Notes: generated by a model not told the origin, from the letters alone. A DNA stretch of 64,000 bases from Paraspadella gotoi (GCA_051294375.1 CM119269.1:16949030-17013029); one strand, 5' to 3'. Numbered from the stretch's first letter, positions 22,761-37,475 are shown. Made by a program: numbers and translations.

Positions 22761-24227
22761 GGTTCTATTCTGTCGAAACAAACAAGACGGAAAAATTCTT
22801 AGTGAGAGAGACAAGACAATATAAGCTCGAAGTATCGGGGTGTAGGAGGCAGAATGAGAGAGCGAAGGGGGAAAGAGGAAGAGGGGAAAGAGATAAGTCA
22901 AAAAAAGTCTAACATTAACTTCGAAATAATTAATAAATTAGATGGTTTAATGAAAAGAGAGAGAAAGAAAAATGAAAAAGACGTAACGTTCTTAGCCCGA
23001 TAACGAAAACAACAACGACGAAACGACGAAAGTTATGTAATTGCTGGATAATTGAGACTTGAGACAAATCATAAAAAAAATCAAAAGGGAGGAAACAAGT
23101 TAAGACAATACCGAAAAGCAAAAATACGGGCCACAAAGCAAAAAACGCAAAGAAAAGCAATGCGAATAAGCACAGGCAGGTGAGAAACGAGGGTAAAAAT
23201 TTTTCAAAAAAAAAGGATCAAAGGCCAAACGAGAAAAAAAGTCAAGAACTCGGGAACCGACTACGCCAAACGAAGAGAAACAGATAAAGAAAACAATATT
23301 CTTTTTTCTCCTCATGAATTTTCTTCTTTGTATAGTAAGAAGAGAGGGAGAGAGAGAGCGAGAGATGAGAGAGAGAGAGAGAGATGAGAGAGAGTAGAGA
23401 GAGGAAGAGAGAGAAGAGAAAGAGGAATTTTTCACTATATCCTCCTCGTACAAAAAAGAGAGAGGGGTGGGAGAGAGTAAATGTTTCGAGGCGTTGAAAT
23501 CCGGTGAAAATCGACCGCGAATCGATAGTAAAGTTTTCAAATAGCGGTTCTACGTTACAGAGATCGGCACTGCGGTGAACGAAGACGTCGCGACGGGGAA
23601 GGAGAACGCGGGCGCTTCGAACGGGTCGTCGTATCTTCGCCTATTTTTTTTGGGGGGGGGGTGGCAGCGCTCCTGCACGAAGTCGACCGCCTCGACCTCC
23701 TTTCGAAGAGCGCCCTTTAATTAGAAGGCCGACGAAAAGAAAAATTGTTTTGACGAAATGTTTCTTGTGTATTTCGCCCGCCGCCGTTGTCTTCATCCGA
23801 CCCCCCGAGACACATCATTCATCCCTTCCATCCTACCTCTTCCTCCGCCCCCACCCCACCCCACATTCTTCGCGAACTCGTTCCCGCCGGGAAACCGTCC
23901 CCCGGCGCCAGTCCGATCAGCGAAGAAAAGAATAATGTAGACGATAAATGCACCAATGGAAAAATAATTATATCTTGAGTGACATTGGGTGATGAAATAT
24001 TCTAAGACATTCGGCAGTGACATTGGCAATCGGCGGTAGGTAAATCGATTAATGATAGTCGTTTAATGATAGCCGTGAGGTTAGATGACAACGCCACAGC
24101 CACCCCGTTGAACAACTATCCGTTACTCGATTGTCTATCGTGGATGAAATGTCGAACAGCTTCGAGCATGGGTCTTGTAAGCAGCTTGCTCAATGCCAAG
24201 TTTACCAGCATTAATATGTATTGGCCT

Positions 24228-24285
24228 AAAGTGAGCGGAGACTCATATGAGTAAAGCCAATCGCTCATGCCGGGACATCAAGCTA
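24228..24285 (+). repeat. Short SINE-like fragment, copy 1
   Basis: CTCATATGAGTAAAGCCAAT and its surroundings resemble the A-box segment of the SINE-like unit at 9390-9401 (CTCATTGAGTAAAGCCATCA on the minus strand). The B box is not evident. It is degraded here and better preserved at 34786-34832. Confidence 0.45.
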
Positions 24286-26937
24286 GTAAGTAAGCCTCAC
24301 TTAGAGGTTGTTCATTTACCCAACATTGCTGGTCTTGGTCCAACGTCATCGCCAGTGTCGTCCCATCAGCTTTCAACGCTTGCGTTTCTCGCTCCGGGTC
24401 AAGGTCATACGCTTCTGTTCCAACATACTTGTCTCACAAACGCTTTCAATCGACGGCGACAGAGGCAGATGCAGAAAAGCCACGATTCCGCATCATTAGA
24501 TGCGGAGACACTTACTGGCTCACCAAGGTCGTTTTAGGCAACAAGACATCAATCGAAAAATGGCTTATATAAATTGGTAATATGAAAATATCAACGTGTT
24601 AGCTCGATGTGTTTTTAATCATCCTAAGCCTTCTGGTTTTCATTTTGAAATTTAGAAGAAGACTATATTTCTAGATCGCATGAGACGTACGGCGTGATTT
24701 ATAAAGTAAAATCAAACAATTAGGCAAACAAACCATCCTCTCGCTCTCTCGTCTCTCGTCATCTCTCTCTCCTCTCAACTCTCTCTCTCCTCTCTGCTCA
24801 TGTTTTTCCACCTTCAACGAAAAAGATTAAATTTTATCGTGATTCATGGAAAAACCCAACCGCTCTGTCATCAACCATAACACACTTTCTCTCGACTCAC
24901 TCCCCCTCTCTTCATGTCTCTCTGCTTCTCTCTGTCTCTCTCTCTATCTCTTTCCAACCAACATCCTCCTTTCTTTCTCCCCTTGCTTCAACCCCGGATG
25001 GCATCCAAAAAAAAAAATCAAACGTTTTGTTCTTTATTTTCGCATATTTTCAGGTTTTTCGGAAAAAACTCCTACCTTCTGCCTTCTGCTTTTTGTCCAA
25101 TTCTCGCAAGAGATTTGCCGAACGATCTTGGGGAAAAAAGGAGGTGGTGGGAAGGGAAGAAATGAAGGGGGATTGGGAAGAGGAAAGCGGAAATTGGGAA
25201 GAGAAGGGGTTTTGAAATTAGTAATATTTGAGAAAGAAGAGATAATTGATTGAAATTACGAGTAAGATTTTTGAAAGGGCTTCGGGTATAGACGAATCAA
25301 ATATGAAAAACAATCAATAGGCAGAGGGAAAGAGAGAAGGGAAAAAAAAAATTTCATAACAATGGATTTTTTTCGCCTAACTTGGAATTTTAATTATTAT
25401 ATATTATTTTATAAATTTATTGGTTTACTTGTAAATCGGATGTTGTTATTCGTTAAATCATCCGAAATTCGGGATTCGTGATTTTTTATTTTTTTTACGT
25501 TTGATCAAAATTCTTTTACGCTGAAACTTGAAACAAAAATTGAAACGAGCGAAATTCTGATAAAAGTCATTAATTTCGTTGCTGTGAATTGGAAGGATAA
25601 TAGGAAGGGATTCATGATTGAGGTAATGAGTTAAGATATAAGAAGGTAAGATATGATAAATTAAGGTGGATGGAATGCCTCTAAATTAAAAAATTACATT
25701 TGAAGTTAAACTCGGAATAAATTAAGATTTAGATTTAAAAATTTGGTGAGAGAGGAATTGGCTGAAATTTAGCCATCAAAAAATTCCGCGGATGAAAAGT
25801 TTTTTTAAAAAAGTAAACCAGATGAGAATTCGTTCGATGTAACAACGAAATTTTGAAATATTGAAGCCGAAAATATAAATAAAAAAAAAACAAAAAAAAA
25901 AAAAATTTCGATGCTGGACAAGATTGGAATAAACCAGCAATACCGTGCCGCGGTTGTAAACAATTGTTAGTTGTTCCGTAATTCCTTCCCTGTACCCATG
26001 CCGTCCACTCTTCCATAATGTTTTAATCTCCCCAACATCCTTTCTATTCTGCGACCGAAGAAAAAATGAATGATACATCGTTCCAATAATGAAACTGGTA
26101 CAAATAGACGAATAAATAATAGAATAACAAATATTGTGAAAACTTCTTCCTAAAGTATTAGTCAAAGTCCTTCATTATTTATCTCTGCTATTTTCTATCT
26201 AACTTCAACGGCGGCCATATTCTTGGCGAAGCCAAGATAAGCGCTGCCTTAATCTCGTTCCTTATCTGACGATCGCTTGACCCCATCGCGGGGAAGAGTA
26301 GACCATTCGACATCAAAACCGCTGGACGCGTCAAAGAAACAAACCATCCGTCTTCTTGTCTTACAATCATCAATCAAACGAAACGCATGAAGATCATCGG
26401 AAAATTTAATGACATTATTTGCACGCACGTCGTTTAGAAAATGCGAATTCACATTAAGCAATATTCGACTCCCCCTTTAAAAAAAAAATCGAAGCTTTAA
26501 AATGGTAAAAATTTTTCTAAACCAAAATTGAATTTTAAATATAGTATTTTAGAACAATCATAAACGAGAATATCACTCGCGCCCTTTCCCCTCGATACGC
26601 TCCTGAGCAACCAACATTAACTCTTCCTTCCAGCCCTTACTTCCCCATCAACCTTAACACCTCTACCTTCTCCGCTCCACATCACATCCTTTCCCTCCCC
26701 GCCCCCGCCCCCCCCTCGCCCCCGCCTCCCCCCCGCGTAAAATTCAAGATTCCAGGCAGATTTACGTCTTACGTTTCGCCCCTTGTTTTCAATATTGATT
26801 TTTCTTTCCGAGAAATGTTCTTGATTAAAATTCGAGACAAGAAAAAATCATAAATTGTTGTTTAGCTTAATCGCTATTCGAGGCTTCCGAAGAGTGGGGT
26901 GGGAGAGGAGAGAGAGGAGAAGAGAGAGAGAGAGAGA

Positions 26938-26968
<31 letters not shown>

Positions 26969-27720
26969 GAAAGAGAGAGAGAGACGAGAGAGAGAGGAAA
27001 TAATATTTTTTGAAAAAACTTGAAGAACAAGTTCCTCGTTCGTCGCAAGGGGCGGAGGTGGAGTAAGTTTTGGAAAACGAAAAAATATGGGCGAGAAATT
27101 TTCGTTTGTCCTAACCAGAAGACAAAACAAAAGGGAAAAAAACAGACAACAAAAAAAAGACTCACACACAACGTTAAGAGACGGCGGAAACGCGGCTGAC
27201 GGATCACCCACGGTGAGAAAATCCAGCGAAGGTGCATGACAAACGACCTCGACCAAACGCGGGAAATGTCAGTTCGGAATTGTCTGCCGATGACAGAGGA
27301 CAAAGCGGGAAGAACGTCGTCGTCGTCATCGTCGTCCGTATTGTCGTCAATCGTCAATCGTCGTACGTCGACGTAACTTCATTCTTGCTGAAGCCTGGAT
27401 CTTTGTCGAAGAACATTCGTGCAAAAATGTTGAGGTTTTCGCAAAAGCAAATCATCGGGGGATTTCATCACTTGGTGATTAATGAGTTTTCGCGGTCGGT
27501 GAACTATAGGATTTCGGGGAGAGGGGGCGGTAGGGGGAGGCGCTTCCCGTAATCCCAACCTGTTTCAACCCGGGGAAAATTTAAAGGTCCTTTCGACGGC
27601 ATTAATGTGGTTTGGAATAATGAACGAGGGGCGTCTTCGCGTTTGAACCTCTCTTTGCAATCTTTCCTCTCTTTCCCTCGTCCTTCTCCTCCTCTCTTCC
27701 TCTTTCTCTCCTCTCTCTCA

Positions 27721-27751
<31 letters not shown>

Positions 27752-28516
27752 CTCTCTCTCTCTTTCTCTTTTGTCTCTTTTGTAAATAAACGTGTTCATT
27801 CAAGAAAAAAAGACAAATTTTTTTTAAAAAAAATGAATTTAAGTAATAAATGAGACCGTCTATGAATGACACGGAAGCGAACCGGTCCTTCCGCCAAAAC
27901 GAAGAGAGGTACCTGATAATTGAGACATTCAACTAAATAAAAATAAATATAGTCAATAAAAATATCTAGCAATACGCGACCGAATAATAAATATCTTTGA
28001 ATCATTTATTTATTCCGGGTGAAAAGATATTTATGGCCTCCCGAGTTGGTTAACTGCCGCTCTTTATCGCTCGCAACTTGTTCGAGAAAATGGAAGAATT
28101 TCGTTTTTCAAAACTCAGGAGGAGAGAGGGGGGGAGGGATGGCGTAAGGAGAGAGGAGGGGGGTAGGAAGCAGAGCCGAGGGCGGAAAAGAATCGAGCAA
28201 CGCCGAGATTCGTTAGACTCCAATCATTAACGTTTCAATCTCTGTTTTTTTATTTTTTTATTGTTTTTTTTTTTAGTGAAAGGTTTCGGATGTGTCTTTC
28301 GCATCCGTTTCGCTCGCCCCCCCCCCTCACGCCGACCGCCCTGTTTTTAAAAAAAAAATACAGGAAAAAAAAATCGAGAAAAAAAAAGGTAAAGAAAACG
28401 TGGAAAAAAGTCTCTCACATTGGATCGTTTTCGAAATTCGGCGCGTGAGAACCCAGAGCCGTTCCTCGTTGTGAGAAGTGCGAGAAAAGAAAAAAGGGAT
28501 TATTGAGTCATGAAAA

Positions 28517-28652
28517 CATTAATTCTTAAAAAAAAAAAAAAAAATTAAGAAAAAGAACAAAAAAAAAAAAAAAAAGAAAGAAAATAAAAAAAAAAAAAAA
28601 AAAAAAAAAAACAAAAAAAATAAAAAAAAAAAAAAAAACAAAAAAAAAAAGA
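28517..28652. repeat. A-rich insertion found only in duplication copy 1
   Basis: About 130 bp of nearly pure A, with scattered C, T and G, interrupts copy 1. Copy 2 (38965-38980) passes directly from ACATTATTTAAAAAAAGTC into the shared flank. It could be a retroelement tail or a sequencing artefact. Confidence 0.8.
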
Positions 28653-30945
28653 ATATTTGATTTTTCTTTCCTGTTCATGAGTATAATTGTTAAAATCGTA
28701 AATTTATCGATCCTAAAAAATTTAAAAACCGATTTTTTCGCTCTCTCTCTTTTTCTCTTTGCCTCTTTCGCGTTCTAGGGTCAATATTTGACTCGCCGCA
28801 TTTTTATTTTATTTTATACTTTTCGTTAAACGCGAAAAATTCTTTATTTTTTTCCTCCAACGTTGTTTTGTTTGCTGTGTGTTACCTTTGTGTGTGTAAC
28901 TTTTATGTGTGTGATTGTGAGGTGTGATACTTTTTTTTCTTTTATCTTATTCTATCGCGCGAAATTTCTGCGATTTCTTCGCCTGATCAAAAACTTGTGT
29001 GAATTTCGGCGCAAGAATTTAAACAAAAAAACTCTTCAAACCAAACAAAAGTTTCCCCGCCCCAGAAGAATAGAAAAAAATAAAGTTTCTTAACATAATG
29101 TCTACGAGCGGGGAAAAAAACTTCTCATTCTAGCCCCACGTTGCTTTGGTAGTTTTCATCGAGCAGACGATGGGGCGTCGTTGTTGGAGGTTGGAATAAG
29201 TTTGATTGATGCTGGCGAAAAAATAATAAGCATGAGTATGATTCGATCGGGATATACGTCGATTTTGGTTCTTTTGTACAGAGCAGACCCTAGACTTTAC
29301 AAATAGTTTATGCATATTGATAAGTTTGCAATGTTTGAAAGTTTCATCTCGATATTACAAGCAACGTTTTGCGGAATCGAATAAACGACACGACATGGAT
29401 TTTGTCAATCCGCTGCTAGCATCTATACTAATAGACATAAAAAAGGGCTTTAATATCGTCTTTATTATGCAATACTTGAATATATGAAATACGTGAATAC
29501 AAAGAGACCATGAATAGGACCGAAAAAATCACTAATCGCTGCGCATCAAACACAAAAATATTTCGTCTCTGTCTCAAACGACAGACATCTTGGATGACAA
29601 CCATTGAGCTTCAAGTACGTAATTGTTTATCTCTTCCCCCGAATCTCGGTTTTACATAAAACGTTAAAAAGAATGAACTCTCTCTTCCCCTCCTCCTGTT
29701 TCGATCTCTCTCATCCATCTCTCTCCCTCTCTCTCTCTCTCTTTCTCTCCTCTCTCTCTCTCTCACTCCTCAATGTCTCTCTCTCTACCTCGATTAGTCA
29801 TCTTATTCTCTCGTTCTAAAGTCAACATGTATCTCTCTCTGATCGAATTCGATAAATCACCGATCCGAGTACAAATCGTACGAGACACAGTCAAGAGATA
29901 CTGATTTCAGCGTGCTTAACCACCACACTAAAACCTAAGTAACATCATACAGATACTTTATAAAGCTCTCGCTGTCGCATAATAAAATCTTGCTCAATGA
30001 CATCTCATATGATACATTTCGGTATCAAGTGCAATTGGATATTCTCTCTCCTTCACCAAATGCAAGTCTCGAAAATAGATTCCCATCAAGATTCTAAGTC
30101 ACTGGACGATGGTAAAACACTAACTTATACTAAAATGTAAAGGTCGCATGTATACCGGTCACAAACCGTAAAACAGACTTATCAAGCAACGCAATTCGCT
30201 GCAATCTTTATAATCGAGTGTTTCATCCACGAGGCAAATGGATGACATGTCTAACGGAGGCTGAACATGAACTATTGAAACGAAAACGAGGAGCCTTGAT
30301 GGCTGAAAATTGGATAGAGAATTGATTGGGTTGCTCAATAAAAGTTTCATTCATATTGATTGTTATTCATCATCTTCAATTCCTCTTAACTCATTGTTGT
30401 TTTATTTGTTTGGTTTATTTGGTTGCTTGATGGTTGGCTACACTGTAGATCATTATTATTTCGTCCGTTTAGGTTGCTTTACTATCTTATTTCTTCCTCT
30501 AACTCATAAATGAAAATACTTGAATTATCTATAGAGCACATAATCTGATAAATCATTTAACCATAAGTTTCCTTCTTAATTTTTTTCCGAGAGAAAATCG
30601 GTCAGAGCCGAAAGAAACTTAATTTGCTGCACAATAACTAGCCCGGTTCCATCTCTCCCTTCGGCAACTACTTACTAACTCGGGGGTGATTCCATCTGGA
30701 GGATGGCACCAGCCAGTGAAGTTCTTTTGTCTTAGAAAGAGTAAATAGCGGAAGAGAAAGAAACGAGTTAAAAGAAAAGAAAACTTAAAAAATAGATAAA
30801 AAAAAAAACAAAGTATAAAAGTTAGAAAAAGAAAAAAAGGAAATCAAACAGTGAGCGTGATTGCTACGTATCCAAGAATATTTTCTATTTGAGTCAGAGT
30901 AAGAAAAGAATGCCACGTTGGTTTTCAAAATCTATGTCTTTTACA

Positions 30946-31726
30946 TAAGACGAGAATCTCGCTTAAAAAAAAATTCAACATTTTTCTATTGAGATTCCGT
31001 GTTAAAATCTGACTACGCCAAATTGCAACGAGATTGCAAGAAATTCGGGTAAAAAACATTGTAAAAAAACACCGGATTCAGATAGCGTATATCTTAAGAG
31101 CTAGCAAATTCGTCCTTATGGCATTTGATAAAGGATTTATATCAAACAAGCCAGGGGAAATGCACTAGTCATCTCCGGAGAATTTTCAAAAACCTTGTTT
31201 TTAACTAATAGAAATGAAAGGGAAATTTCTGCTTTTCAAAAATTGAAACGGGGCTAGGGTATGTTTAAACATTATAAATATTACTCGAAATTTTGAGATT
31301 TAGAAAGCCTCTCTTGTCTCAAGGCTTGCCAATGTTTTCTTTTCATTATTTACCAAACTCTTCATAGTAACCAACGTTGTAAAGTCCATTGGTCTGGTTT
31401 GACAACATGAAATTTTTTTATTTAATAAGAATTAAAGGAAGGTTTTGAGAAGAAAAAATGAATTTTTTCCTGATATCTCTTGAAAGGAACAAAGATACAG
31501 GGATGGTCAATAGTACCAAAATGAAGCCATAATCATTGGGCACATACAAGTTACATATTAGAATTATTTTTGCTGAAACCTCTTTACAAGGGTGAGTGTC
31601 TAACTAAGTCAAACTTATAATGATTTTAAAACTAATGAACCATAAAAATGAAAATTAAATTCTTTTTAGTGAGTTCTGAAAGAAAAAGGCTAAATTTTAC
31701 TCTAGGTAAAACTTTAAAGTTTTTTG

Positions 31727-31760
<34 letters not shown>

Positions 31761-31810
31761 GAAAGAGACAGAAAGAGAGAGAAAGAGACAGACAGAGAGA
31801 GACAGAGAGA
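30946..31810. other. Spacer between the two 9.6-kb copies
   Basis: Unique AT-rich sequence, about 780 bp, followed by a GA/GACA repeat at 31726-31810 that abuts copy 2. No gene seen. Confidence 0.7.
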
Positions 31811-33948
31811 TCGCCGCCTAAACAAAACCTTTGCAACAGATAAACTCAACCAAATAATGAGCATCATAAAAATTCTTAGGTAGAATTTGAATTTTTTTGC
31901 GGAAAACTTGACAAAAAAATCAGAATGACCCCCAGAGAATAGAAAAAAGAATTTAAGGAATTTCTAATGAAATTTCTAATCCGAAGTTTGACACGAGAAA
32001 ACTGTAATGACCAAATCGGTTCATCTTGGAACGAAAATTGTTTCCCCCCTCACGAGCAATTGATACATAATCTTTCTTACTTTTAGTTGTTGTTGTTTTT
32101 TTTTGCCTGTGATTTTTCGATTTCGAAAATCTATTTTCGCTAACTTATAATAATTATAATAATTTTAGGGAACATTTTACTTTCGCCGTCTTGGGTTTTG
32201 GCGTCTTTTCAAAAACCACTTAAAAATACTAATAAAAAAAAAATAAAAATGATATCTAATTACCTAAACCCTAAACTTCCCTTAACCATAACCCCCCCTA
32301 ACCCTGGTCGGCGAATGTAAAATTAGGCCTAATTTTAATATATTTATTTTATCACACGGAAAAAACTAAAAATTAATGTTTTTGAACTAAAATTTAATAA
32401 ATACTCGACCTTTGCGACCGGTTAATAGACATAAGTCACCGAGAGAATCACGGCTCGATTCACTTTTTATCTCCCAATCACGATCTTCGCACTCACACGT
32501 TTGCACTGGTTTCACGAAATCGATAACGCGTTTCAGCGCGAAGGCAATATCGCTCTAACCACGGACCCACTTTGTTGGTTGGGCACAAATTTCAAGTAAA
32601 AACCCCCTTTTATTTCTGCTTAAATGTACCCCAATATTTCATAGGAACAATGGAAAAGATGAAGCGACGGAGTTACATTCTCAACTTTTTACCTTAGCTC
32701 TTTCTCGGGTCACCCTGTAGCGATTAAAGAATTATCGTCAACTTAAAACGAGGAAGGGAGCTCCTTTCAAAAATCGGCGACGACTAGATTAAATTCGAAA
32801 GTGAAAAAAAAAGAATTATCTCGAGGAAAAAGTTCGAATTTTTCACAAGAGAAAGAAAAAAAAACGAAAGGCAAACATCGTGATGATTAAATCTTTTTAG
32901 GATAGACAAGTGGTTTTGAAAAAGAGATTGACAAGTATAGAAGCGGAAGAGAGAGAGAGGGAGTCATTCTGTAAAAGGGGAAANNNNNNNNNNNNNNNNN
33001 NNNNNNNNNNNNNNNNNNNNNNNNNNNNNNNNNNNNNNNNNNNNNNNNNNNNNNNNNNNNNNNNNNNNNNNNNNNNNNNNNNNNNNNNNNNNNNNNNNNN
33101 NNNNNNNNNNNNNNNNNNNNNNNNNNNNNNNNNNNNNNNNNNNNNNNNNNNNNNNNNNNNNNNNNNNNNNNNNNNNNNNNNNNNNNNNNNNNNNNNNNNN
33201 NNNNNNNNNNNNNNNNNNNNNNNNNNNNNNNNNNNNNNNNNNNNNNNNNNNNNNNNNNNNNNNNNNNNNNNNNNNNNNNNNNNNNNNNNNNNNNNNNNNN
33301 NNNNNNNNNNNNNNNNNNNNNNNNNNNNNNNNNNNNNNNNNNNNNNNNNNNNNNNNNNNNNNNTCTCTCTCTCTCTCTCTCTCTTTTGGTTTATTCCTGT
33401 CGAAACACAAACAGACGGAAAAATTCTTAGGTGAGAGAGAAAGACAATATAAGCTCGAAGTAATCGGGGTGTAGGAGGCAGAATGAGAGAGCGAAAGGGG
33501 GAAAGAGGAAGAGGGGAGAGATAAGTCAAAAAAAGTCAAATTAATCGTAAATTATTATAAATAGATGGTTTAATGAAAAAGAGAGAGAGAAAAAAATGAA
33601 AAAGACGACGTTCTAGCCCCGATAACGAAAACAACAACGACGACGACGAAGTTATGTAATTGCTGATAATTGAGACTTGAACAAAAATCAGTAAAAAAAA
33701 AATCAAAAGGGAGGAAACAAGTTAAGACAATCCGAAAAGCAAAATAGGGCCACAAAAGCAAAAACGCAAAGAAAAGCAATGCGAATAGCACGGGCAGGTG
33801 AAAAGAGGGTAAAAATTTTCAAAAAAGAAAAGGATCAAGGATGAAGAGAAAAAAGTCAAGACTCGGGACCGACTACGAAAGAGGAAACAGAAAAAGAAAA
33901 TAATTCATTTTTCTCCTCAATGAATTTTCTTTGTATCAGTAAGAGAGA

Positions 33949-33984
<36 letters not shown>

Positions 33985-34781
33985 TTTTTCACTATATCTC
34001 CTCGTACAAAAAAAAGAGAGGGGGTGGGAGAGAGTAAATGTTTCGAGGCGTTGAAATTCCGGTGAAAATCGACCGCGAATCGATAGTAACAGTTTCAATA
34101 CGTAAATCTACGTTACGAAGATCGGCACTGCGGTGAACGAGACGTCGCGACGGGGAAGGAGAACCGGGCGCTTCGACGGGGTCGTCGATCTTCGCCCTTT
34201 TTTTTGGGGGGGGGTTGAGCGCTCCGACGAAGCTCGACCAGCCTCGACCTCCTTTCCGAAGAGCGCCTTTTAATTTAAAGGCCGACGACAAGAAAAATTG
34301 TTTGAACTGAAAATGTTTCCTTTGTTATTTCGCCCGCCGCCCGTTGTCTCTCCGACCACCCCGAGACACACACATTTCATCTCTTCCATCCTACCCTCTT
34401 CCCTCCGCCACCCACCCCCACATTCTCGCGAACTCGTTCCCGCCGGAAACCAGTCCCGGCGCCAGTCCTATCAGCGAAAGATAAATTTGAGATAATGTAG
34501 ACCGATAATGACATCGATAATTATATCTTGATGACATGGGTGATGATATATTCTAATGACATCGGCAGTGACATTGGCAATAGCGTAGGTAATCATTAAT
34601 GATATCGTTAATGATAAGCCCTTGAGTTAGATGAAAACGCCACAGCCACCCCCGTTGACAACTTCCGTTCTAGATTGGTCTATCGATGGATGAAATGTCG
34701 AACAGCTTCGAGCATAGGTCTTGTAGCAGGCCTTGCCCAATGCCAAGGTTTACCCAGCAATTAATAGTAGTTGCCTAAACC

Positions 34782-34832
34782 GTGAGCCGGTGACTCAATG
34801 AGTAAAGTCATCAGCTCATGACCGGGCTCATA
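34782..34832 (+). repeat. Short SINE-like fragment, copy 2
   Basis: GACTCAATGAGTAAAGTCAT followed by CAGCTCATGACC matches the A-box half of the SINE-like element in the palindrome (GGCTCATTGAGTAAAGCCAT, CAGCTCATGACC) with two or three changes. The downstream sequence is unrelated, so this is a truncated or chimeric copy. Confidence 0.55.
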
Positions 34833-35259
34833 CCTAGTAAGTAAGCCTCCTTAGAGGTGTTTCACTTACCACAATTGCTGGTCTTGGTCAACGTCTATCG
34901 CCCAGTGTCGTTCCATCAGCTTTCAACGCTGCGTTTCTCGCTCCGGGTCAGAGATGCTTTGTCCCATCGAAACGCTTTCAATCGACGGCGACAGAGGCAG
35001 ATTGCAGAAAGCACGATCCGCATCATTAGATGCGAGACACTTACTGGTCACCAGGTCAGTTTTGGCAAACAAGACATCAATCGAAAAATGGCTTTCAAAA
35101 TTGGTAATTATGAAAATATACGTGTTAGCTGATGTGTTTTTATGCTTACGTAGCCTTCTGGTTTTCATTGAATTAGAAAGAATGACTATATCTAGATCGC
35201 ATGAGAGTTACGGCGATGATTATAAAGTAAATAAACAAATTAGGCAAACAAACAATTCC

Positions 35260-35321
<62 letters not shown>

Positions 35322-36111
35322 CTCTGTTTTCACCTTCAACGAAAAAGATAAATTTTTATCGTGATTCATGGAAAAACCCAACGCTCTTCATCACCATAAC
35401 ACTTTCTCTCACATCACTCTCTCTCTGTCTCTCTCTATCTCTCTCTCTCTCTATCTCTTTCCCCAACATCCCTCCTTCTTTCTCCCCCTTCTTCACCCCG
35501 GATGGCATCCAGGAAAAAAAAAATCAACGTTTTGTTCATTTATTTTCCATATTTTCAGGTTTCGGAAAAAACTCCTACCTTCTGCCTTCTGCTTTTTTCC
35601 AAATTCTCGCCAGAGATGTTGCGAACGATCTTGGGGAAAAGAGGAGGTGGTGGGAAGGGGGAGAGATGAAGGGGTTGGGGAGAGGAAAGCGGAAATTAGG
35701 GAAGAGAGCAGGGGTTTGAAATTAGTAATATTTTGAGAAAGAGAAGATAATGTAAGATTCGAAATTACGAGTAAGATTTTGAAAAGGGTTCGGAGTAAGT
35801 AAGACAGAATAAAATATGAAAAAAAACAATAGGCAGAGGGAAAGAGAGAAGGGAAAAAAAAATTTCATAACAATGGAATTTTTTTCGCTATATTGGAATT
35901 TTAATTATTGTTTACGTTGTAATCGATGTTGTTATTCGTTAAATCATCCGAAAATTCGGGAGAATTCGTGATTTTTTTTGGGGGTACAGAGCGGTTTTGA
36001 TCAAATTTTTTTTACGCTTGAAACTTGAACAAAAATTGAAAGAGAAATTGAAATAAAAGTCATTAATTTCGTTGGCTGTGAATTGGGATAATGGGATAAT
36101 GAGGGGAATGG

Positions 36112-36190
36112 GAATATGATATGATAATGGTAATGATAATGATAATGGTAATGATAATGATAATGGTAATGATAATGATAATGGGATATG
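36112..36190. repeat. (AATGAT/AATGGT)n repeat, copy 2 only
   Basis: Imperfect hexanucleotide/dodecanucleotide array. The matching position in copy 1 (about 25590-25670) has unrelated or non-repetitive sequence. Confidence 0.85.
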
Positions 36191-37410
36191 AGGGGAATGG
36201 GAATGGGGAGATGCCTCTAATTAAAAATTACATTTGAAGTTAAACTCGGAATAAATTAAGATTTAGATTTAAAATTTGGTGGAGAGGAATTGGCTGAAAT
36301 TTAGCATCAAAAAATTCCGCGGATGAAAAGTTTTTTAAAAAAAGTAAACCAGATGAGATTCGTTCGATGTACAACGAATTTTGAAATATTGAAGCCGAAA
36401 ATATAAAATAAAAAAAAAAACAAAAAAAAAAAACTTTCGATGCTGGAAAGATTGGATAACCAGAAGATACCGTGCGCGTTGTAAACAATTGTTAGGTTGT
36501 TCCGTATTCCATTCCCTGTACCCATCCCGTCCACTCTCTCCATATGTTTAATCTCCCCCAACATCCTTTCTATTCTGCGACCGAAGAAAAATGAATGATA
36601 ATCGTTCAACGATGAACTGGTACAAATAACGAATAAATAATGAGAATAACAAATATTGTGAAACTTCTTCCTAACAGTATTAGTCAAAGTCCTCTTATTT
36701 ATCTCGCTATTTCTATCTACTTCACCGGCCATATTCTAGGCGAAGCCAAGATAGCGGCTGCCTTAATCTCGTTCCTTATCTCGATCGCTTGACCCCATCG
36801 CGGGGAGAGTAGACCATTCGACATCAAACCGCTGGACGCGTCAGAAACGAAACCATCGTCTTCTTTTCTTGCAATCATCAATCAAACGAAACGCGTGAAG
36901 ATCATCGGGAAAACTTAATGACATTATTTTGCACCACGTCGTTTAGCAAATGCGAATTCCATTAAGCAATATTCGACTCCCCCTTTAAAAAAAAATTCGT
37001 TAAAATGGTTAAAATGGTTAAAAATGTTTTACTAACCAAAATTGATTTTAAATATAGTATTTTAGAACAATCATAACGAGAATACACTCGCCCCTTTGCC
37101 CCTCGAATCGCTCTCTGAGCAACCACATTAACTCTCCCTCCAGCCCTTACTTCCCATCAACCTTACCACCTCTACCTTCTCCGCTCCACATCCACTCCTT
37201 TCCTCCCCGCCCCCGCCCCCCACCCTCGCCCCCCGCCCCCCCCCCGCGTAAAATTCAAGATTCCAGGCAGATTTCGTCTTCGGTTTCGCCCCTTGTTTTC
37301 AATATTGATTTTTCTTCCAGAGACAATTTTGAGATTAAAAATTCGAGACAAGAAAAATCATAAATTGTTGATTTAGCTTATCGCTATCGAGCTTCCGAAG
37401 AGTGGGGTGG

Positions 37411-37426
37411 GAGAGAGAGAGAGAGT

Positions 37427-37475
<49 letters not shown>

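Larger units (their letters stand above)
21253..30945 (+). repeat. Tandem duplication of about 9.6 kb, copy 1
   Basis: The block begins TCGCCGCCTAAA directly after a GA tract and ends near ATCTATGTCTTT. The same order of sequence recurs at 31811-41275. Shared landmarks include CGGTTAATAGACATAAGTCA (about 21895 and 32419), the GGGGGG-containing stretch (23650 and 34207), the CCCTCGCCCC run (about 26708 and 37211) and AACTCGGGGGTGATTCCATC (30677 and 41006). Differences are mostly one- or two-base indels, with a few strongly diverged segments such as 29820-30300. No open frame is preserved in both copies, so no gene is called. Confidence 0.93.

Noticed and set aside
26249-26461. Minus-strand 70-codon frame in duplication copy 1
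   Set aside because: The matching stretch in copy 2 (about 36730-36960) is frameshifted, and no splice sites or family support it.
33992-34291. Minus-strand 99-codon frame in duplication copy 2
   Set aside because: Copy 1 reads differently in every frame because of indels, and the frame crosses a T8G9 homopolymer junction.
36112-36190. CRISPR-like spacing in short repeats here and at 59106
   Set aside because: These are direct hexamer and heptamer arrays without unique spacers, in a eukaryotic genome.
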